The notes beneath the pieces are model-generated. The model was not told where the DNA came from. It searched no databases and saw only the letters and a list, made by a program, of their open reading frames with translations. A stretch of 64,000 nucleotides of DNA from Montifringilla adamsi (Eukaryota > Chordata > Aves > Passeriformes > Passeridae), in the NCBI GenBank assembly GCA_017590115.1, contig JAGGNK010013003.1, positions 1,362,523 through 1,426,522 on the forward strand, read 5' to 3'. Made by a program: the position numbers and the translations under genes. This document shows, in pieces, positions 62,700-64,000 of this stretch; within the stretch, counting starts at the first letter, position 1, and every line of letters begins with the position of its first letter.

Positions 62700-63927
62700 T
62701 CAGTTCAAGTGATTCAGGGGAACCAAAGAATAAATATTGCCATCACCGTTTTTTGATGCAGGAGGGCAATGGCCATTTCTTGTGTGGAAAGTATGAGCAG
62801 ACGAGGAGATCTCTGTTCTGTAAATCTGGGCTTGCATTTCACAGCAACCAAACTTGCTCAAGAGAATGAAGAAATCCCTGCGGAAAGTCTTGGTGAAAAT
62901 GGCATAGAGGAAAGGGTTAGCGCAGGAGTTGATGGGGTAAAACAAAACCAGGAGGATCTTGGAGTTGGACACGGTGATGAGAGGAACCTTGAGCGAGGCC
63001 GAAATGGCAAAGAAAGAGATTGGTGCCATGCAGAGGAAGTCGGTGAAGATCAGTATGGCCATGCGCTTGGCAATCTTGGTGTCGCTGTTGGAGGAGACCA
63101 CATTGGGGTTGCGCACAGTGAAGTAGATGCAGGTGTAGCAGACGCAAATAACGACGAACGCCAGCACATTCAGCACTAAGAGAAACATAACGTAAGCCTG
63201 GGCAAACGGTGTTTCTATATCCATGGGCAGACAGATGCTGACCTTCATGTAGCTGCTGACCCCAAATATGGGAAGGAGCGCTACTGTGAAGGCAAACACC
63301 CAGCCAAAAATCATGACGATCACGGCATGCCGCAGCCGCACCTTGCGGTGCAGCTGCATGGCGTAGGTGATGGTGTGCCAGCGCTCCAGGGTGATCACCG
63401 TCAGCGTGTAGACTGAGAGCTCGCTTGCAAACACTGTGAAAAATCCTGCAGCGTTGCATCCTGCCCCAGTCTGCCAGTCTATGGCATAGTTGTAGTACTG
63501 GCTTTTGGTCTGGATGTCTACAGAGGCAATAAACAGCAGGTAGATCCCTATGCAGAGGTCTGCAAAGGCAAGATTGCACATTAGAAAGCGAGGAACAGTG
63601 AGTTTGTATTGACTGCTTATTAAAATAATGAGGACAACAGTGTTCCCAGTAATAGCTAAAATGTTGATGAACCATATCAGGACTCTCAGAATGTTGTATC
63701 CCATGATATCTTCACATGGGTTGAAAGCATCAGGTTTAGGAGAGCAGGCTACATTAACTACTTCATTGCATAAACCATAGTCAAATTCATTCTCTGCTGG
63801 GTCAAATCCTATGCCATAGTTGGAAATATAATCTTCTGCTGCAGACCTTCTCCTTAGTTTTTTGCCAGGCTTCTCCTCAAAGTCTTGCTTCACCTGAGAT
63901 ATGCTACATATCGGATGTAATTCGGTC
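62700..63927 (-). CDS. FSHR: Follicle-stimulating hormone receptor, last coding exon (partial gene)
   Basis: This exon encodes the end of the hinge and the whole transmembrane and cytoplasmic part of the FSH receptor, a Gs-coupled plasma-membrane receptor of gonadal somatic cells. It holds 408 complete codons and ends in TGA at 62700-62702. Counting from the first full codon: hinge 1-77 with the cysteine-rich CSPKPDAF (61-68) and [10 protein letters not shown] (68-77); TM1 about 78-103; TM2 112-135 with NLAFAD (D123); TM3 157-180 followed by ERW (181-183); TM4 200-222; TM5 243-268; TM6 286-311 with [11 protein letters not shown]7 321-344 with NPFLY (337-341). C157 and C232 are the expected extracellular disulfide pair, and C361-C362 in the tail are likely palmitoylation sites. 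The FSHR-type DYxLCNEV hinge and [10 protein letters not shown] tail separate it from LHCGR and TSHR. The frame is intact. The upstream exons (signal peptide and leucine-rich repeats) lie beyond 64000. Methionines further right are intronic and are not starts. Confidence 0.97.
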
Positions 63928-64000
63928 CTGAAATTGTAAAAAGAGTAGAGTTGCAAGCTAAGAAACACAGTATGAGGCAAAAAACAAACACAAAATCCTC
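63928..64000 (-). other. FSHR: FSHR last intron, 3' end with splice acceptor
   Basis: Read on the minus strand, the sequence runs through a pyrimidine-rich stretch to TTTTTACAATTTCAG and then GACCGAATTACATCC. The acceptor AG is therefore at 63928-63929 and the exon starts at 63927. The first exon base completes a codon begun in the previous exon, so the intron is phase 2. The next codons read TELHPIC, which matches the hinge start of the last exon in other FSH receptors. The rest of the intron and its donor lie outside the window. Confidence 0.88.

Noticed and set aside
62769..63179. 136-codon open frame on the plus strand opposite FSHR
   Set aside because: It lies entirely antisense to the conserved FSHR exon and has no motif of its own; it is a mirror of constrained coding sequence.
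62917..63675. 252-codon open frame in another minus-strand frame of the FSHR exon
   Set aside because: Out-of-frame translation of the same exon, His/Leu-rich with no domain; the receptor frame explains the sequence.
1..64000. CRISPR arrays, phage, operons, tRNA or rRNA genes
   Set aside because: No regularly spaced repeats with unique spacers, no tRNA-like or ribosomal sequence, and the window is plainly vertebrate.

Overview
This window looks like a piece of a bird nuclear genome, most likely a songbird. Three things point that way. One long coding exon at the right edge is the seven-transmembrane exon of the follicle-stimulating hormone receptor. CR1 LINE copies ending in the family's ATTCTATGATTCT-like tail are present. 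There is also a solo endogenous-retrovirus LTR flanked by a 6-bp target-site duplication. The host assignment is inference; I could not run a search.

Layout. Positions 1 to about 62,699 hold no protein-coding exon that I can recognise. The open frames there are short, lack family motifs, and overlap each other on both strands as chance frames do. This stretch contains a CR1 3' end (5208-6070, +), an ancient CR1-type reverse-transcriptase remnant (41450-41870, +), a second CR1 3' tail (47367-47575, -), and two good plus two weaker MIR-like SINE fossils (4838-4985 +, 45105-45240 +, 19878-20003 -, 23880-23985 -). It also contains a complete solo LTR (32399-33000, -, flanked by CCTTAT), several microsatellites, small tandem duplications, and a 596-base assembly gap (24981-25576). 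Positions 62700-63927 (-) are the last coding exon of FSHR, with its splice acceptor at 63928-63929 and the end of the preceding intron up to the window edge.

How it fits together. FSHR is read leftwards, so the 62 kb to its left is the sequence downstream of the gene. In other vertebrates the next gene on that side is the paralogue LHCGR, so this is probably the FSHR-LHCGR intergenic interval (established synteny plus inference; LHCGR itself is not visible). There are no operons, CRISPR arrays, phages or other prokaryotic systems. I did not find a previously undescribed biological system. The items most worth a second look are the LTR with its stem-loop in the predicted R region, the old LINE/SINE fossils, a quasi-periodic TGTAAT cluster at 14015-14119, and lineage-specific residues in the FSHR hinge.
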